This document shows, piece after piece, positions 62,063-64,000 of a stretch of DNA of 64,000 nt; position 1 is the stretch's first letter; every line of letters begins with the position of its first letter. The DNA is taken from contig NZ_WWNE01000018.1 in NCBI RefSeq assembly GCF_009909615.1, positions 7,393 through 71,392 on the forward strand, written 5' to 3'. The stretch comes from Acidiluteibacter ferrifornacis. GTDB taxonomy: Bacteria; Bacteroidota; Bacteroidia; Flavobacteriales_E; Vicingaceae. Both the position numbers and the translations under genes were made by a program. The notes under the pieces were generated by a model. That model saw nothing but the letters and a program-made list of their open reading frames with translations, was not told the origin of the DNA and did no database searches.

Positions 62063-63526
62063 TTATTTCACTTCAGGAATACGTTTCAATGCTTCCAAGA
62101 AATAATCCCAATACTTTTGAACTGAACTAATTTGAACTTTTTCATCAGGGGAGTGAGCTCCGCGTATGTTTGGTCCGAATGATATCATTTCCATTTTAGG
62201 GTAATTGGTTCCTAAAATTCCACATTCTAATCCCGCATGACAGGCTTGAACTCTAGGTTCAGCATCGAATTTTTCACGATATAAATCGGCCATTAAATTT
62301 ACAATGTCAGAGTGAGGTAGAGGAGTCCATCCTGGATAACTACCTCCAACTTCTACTTGAGCTCCCATTAATTCAAAGGCAGCAGTCAATGCTTCGGCCA
62401 AATCCCATTTCTCAGACTCAACAGAACTTCTCGTCAAACAAAGAATAGAGTATTCTCCGTCTGCTACTTTTACTTGGGCGATATTATTGGAAGTTTGTAC
62501 CATGTTTAGCATGGCAGGACTCATTCTATATATTCCGTTTGGAGCGGCATAAATGGCACGGAGCAATAATGCTTGGAAATCTTCTTCCATCACCGCATCA
62601 AATTTGTCCATATTTTTTACCGTCACTACAACATTAGGATCGGTAAAGTTGTGCTCGTCTTTGATTGTTTCTTCGTATTCTTTAATCGCTGTTTCAAAAG
62701 CTGCCCACTCAGAAACTGGTACTGCTATTTTAGAAACCGACTCTCTAGGTATGGCATTTCTCAACCCGCCACCTTGAATCTCATTGACATAAATTCCCAA
62801 TTCATTGGATAGGTTCAGTAATAAGCGATTCATTAGTTTGTTGGCATTTCCTAACCCTTTGATAATGTCCATTCCGGAATGGCCACCACTTAATCCATTG
62901 ATGGTAATCTCAACACATTTTACTTCTTCAGGAATTTCCATTTCAGGATAAGCACCCGTAGCAGTTAAATCAACACCTCCAGCACAGCCAATGGTTAACT
63001 CATCATCGTCTTCAGTATCTAAATTCAATAAAATCTCGCCTTCTAAAAGACCACCTTTTAGACCAATGGCACCCGTCATTCCAGTCTCTTCATCGATGGT
63101 AAATAAGGCATCAAAAGCTGGGTGAGGTATATCTGTGCTTTCTAGCAAGGCCATGATCGATGCTACCCCAATTCCGTTGTCAGCTCCTAATGTAGTTCCG
63201 TCTGCTTTTACCCAATCACCATCCACAATCATTTTGATTCCTTCTTTATCAAAATCAAACTGAGTAGCGTTGTTTTTTTGATGTACCATGTCCAAGTGAC
63301 TTTGAATCACTAGTTTTTTGCGATTCTCCATGCCTTTTGTGGCAGGCTTTCGGATGATTACGTTTCCAACTTCGTCGGTTACCACAGGTAATCCTAACTT
63401 TTTTCCGAAATCTTGCATAAAGGCAATTACTCTTTCTTCTTTTTTAGAAGGACGAGGTACTGCATTCAAATCGGCAAAATTATTCCACAATGATTGTGGT
63501 TCTAGCTTTCTAACTTGTTCTGACAT
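62063..63526 (-). CDS. pepD: Aminoacyl-histidine dipeptidase
   Basis: 487 residues. M20 metal motifs: QSHLDMVHQ, DGTTLGADNGIGVA, TIDEETGMTGA, LNLDTEDDDE, and the C-terminal ISFGPNIRGAHSPDE. INGLSGGHSGMDI belongs to the lid. Family-standard length for PepD, not the shorter carboxypeptidase forms. Cytosolic dinuclear zinc enzyme releasing histidine and other residues from dipeptides. Single leftward gene, divergent from the HYC_CC_PP gene. Confidence 0.96.
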   Translation of the reverse strand: MSEQVRKLEPQSLWNNFADLNAVPRPSKKEERVIAFMQDFGKKLGLPVVTDEVGNVIIRKPATKGMENRKKLVIQSHLDMVHQKNNATQFDFDKEGIKMIVDGDWVKADGTTLGADNGIGVASIMALLESTDIPHPAFDALFTIDEETGMTGAIGLKGGLLEGEILLNLDTEDDDELTIGCAGGVDLTATGAYPEMEIPEEVKCVEITINGLSGGHSGMDIIKGLGNANKLMNRLLLNLSNELGIYVNEIQGGGLRNAIPRESVSKIAVPVSEWAAFETAIKEYEETIKDEHNFTDPNVVVTVKNMDKFDAVMEEDFQALLLRAIYAAPNGIYRMSPAMLNMVQTSNNIAQVKVADGEYSILCLTRSSVESEKWDLAEALTAAFELMGAQVEVGGSYPGWTPLPHSDIVNLMADLYREKFDAEPRVQACHAGLECGILGTNYPKMEMISFGPNIRGAHSPDEKVQISSVQKYWDYFLEALKRIPEVK

Positions 63527-63701
63527 GATTTTTGTTTTTAGAACAACAAATTTAGCATCATTTAAAGAGAATGAAAGTACAAGTTGAAATTATTCATCAT
63601 TTTCGGCAATTTATTGATTGGTTGGATTGGATTAACTATTTTTAAGTCGTTGAGGTTTGATTACGTCTTAAATACATCCAAAAAATAGTACTTTTACGAT
63701 T

Positions 63702-64000
63702 GTGAAAATTTTTAATCAAATAGCGTCTTTTTTACTTGCCTGTCTTTTACTGGTCAGTACAACGGGATTTTCCATGTACAAGCATTATTGTGGGGAAAAT
63801 TTGAAGGAGATCAGTTTGTTTGATGAAGTAGAATCTTGTCATGATGAAAATATTTCAAAGGATTTAGACGAAGATTGTCCGTTTCACCAACATGATTCAG
63901 CAGCTATTGGCGAAGAAGATAATTGTTGTACAGATGAATACAACCGAATATCATTAGAAGATCAACTTAAGCAGTTGGATAAAAACCAGTCCAATTCAAT
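63702..64000 (+). CDS. HYC_CC_PP family protein, 3' end missing
   Basis: The readable frame starts at GTG 63702 and runs off the window (99 complete codons). Signal peptide 1-25 (FLLACLLLVSTTGFSM), then HYCGENLKEISLF (the HYC motif) and later NCCTDE (the CC motif), with further CHDEN and CPFHQHD. The name-giving PP motif would lie beyond the window. Function unknown; the Cys and His-rich mature part suggests metal, perhaps copper, binding. An in-frame ATG at residue 26 would remove the signal peptide, so GTG is preferred. Confidence 0.75.
   Translation, partial: MKIFNQIASFLLACLLLVSTTGFSMYKHYCGENLKEISLFDEVESCHDENISKDLDEDCPFHQHDSAAIGEEDNCCTDEYNRISLEDQLKQLDKNQSNS

Noticed and set aside
1-64000. 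CRISPR arrays, insertion sequences and integrases
   Set aside because: I looked for regularly spaced repeats, transposase motifs and terminal inverted repeats and found none. The only clear long repeat is the pair around the toxin-antitoxin locus.

Overview
The window is AT-rich chromosomal DNA from a member of the Bacteroidota, most likely Flavobacteriales or a close relative. The evidence is type IX secretion (T9SS) C-terminal sorting domains on two proteins, many Bacteroidota-restricted families (GWxTD, DUF3276/PUR, DUF5683, DUF5777, DUF4199, HYC_CC_PP, TIGR03643), signal peptides ending in AQ or FSQ, few Shine-Dalgarno sequences, and promoters of the TTTG / TAnnTTTG type ahead of the tRNA, the SRP RNA and fsa. 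I cannot name the genus.

Layout. 1-3.2 kb: the truncated end of a GWxTD protein gene, one tRNA-Ser(UGA), and a decayed secreted-protein gene with two homopolymer frameshifts. 3.5-7.9 kb: an OmpW/PorT-like barrel, then a leftward run of eight small stress-type genes (CsbD, Dps, an unknown, an ArsC-like protein without its cysteine, YtxH, a holin-X-like protein, an unknown, an AI-2E family permease). 8-12.2 kb: a lone class 1 isoprenoid enzyme, a SET protein, a DUF2805 protein, a flavodoxin-like reductase and an esterase. 12.3-17.3 kb: htpG, a LemA-TPM-TPM group and an MFS transporter. 17.6-22.3 kb: a heme-centred block of diheme cytochrome c, DUF5777 barrel, CX4CH lipoprotein, hemA, globin-like lipoprotein and an anchored HMA-like protein.

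24-33.8 kb: lepB, dapB, a DUF5683 protein, parB-parA, a UPF0173 hydrolase, FMN reductase-DoxX, a PUR protein and an ABC exporter. 33.9-41.3 kb: rightward leucine dehydrogenase, nusB, a DUF1573 lipoprotein, yajC, YbbR, coaE and the NAD(P)HX repair enzyme, then leftward SIMPL and Sua5/YrdC genes. 41.4-43.4 kb: a RelE/ParE toxin-antitoxin pair between two roughly 140-bp direct repeats, with a palindromic candidate operator, then fsa and the SRP RNA. 43.4-46.6 kb: DUF4199, two glycosyltransferases and a heptose-bisphosphate-phosphatase-like HAD enzyme. 46.7-52.5 kb: secreted and membrane proteins, including a T9SS sugar dehydrogenase and a lipoprotein metalloprotease. 52.6-55.8 kb: the leftward translation operon thrS-infC-rpmI-rplT, in which infC has no usable ATG but has an AUA codon behind a full AGGAGG. 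56-64 kb: two envelope proteins, a sulfotransferase-like/class IV aminotransferase pair, a T9SS protein, lpdA, pepD and the start of an HYC_CC_PP gene.

Most of the window is core metabolism, envelope and translation. The parts most worth follow-up are the heme/globin/cytochrome block, the repeat-flanked toxin-antitoxin locus, the sulfotransferase-aminotransferase pair (which I recall as a single fused protein in plants), the infC start, and the isolated isoprenoid-type enzyme.
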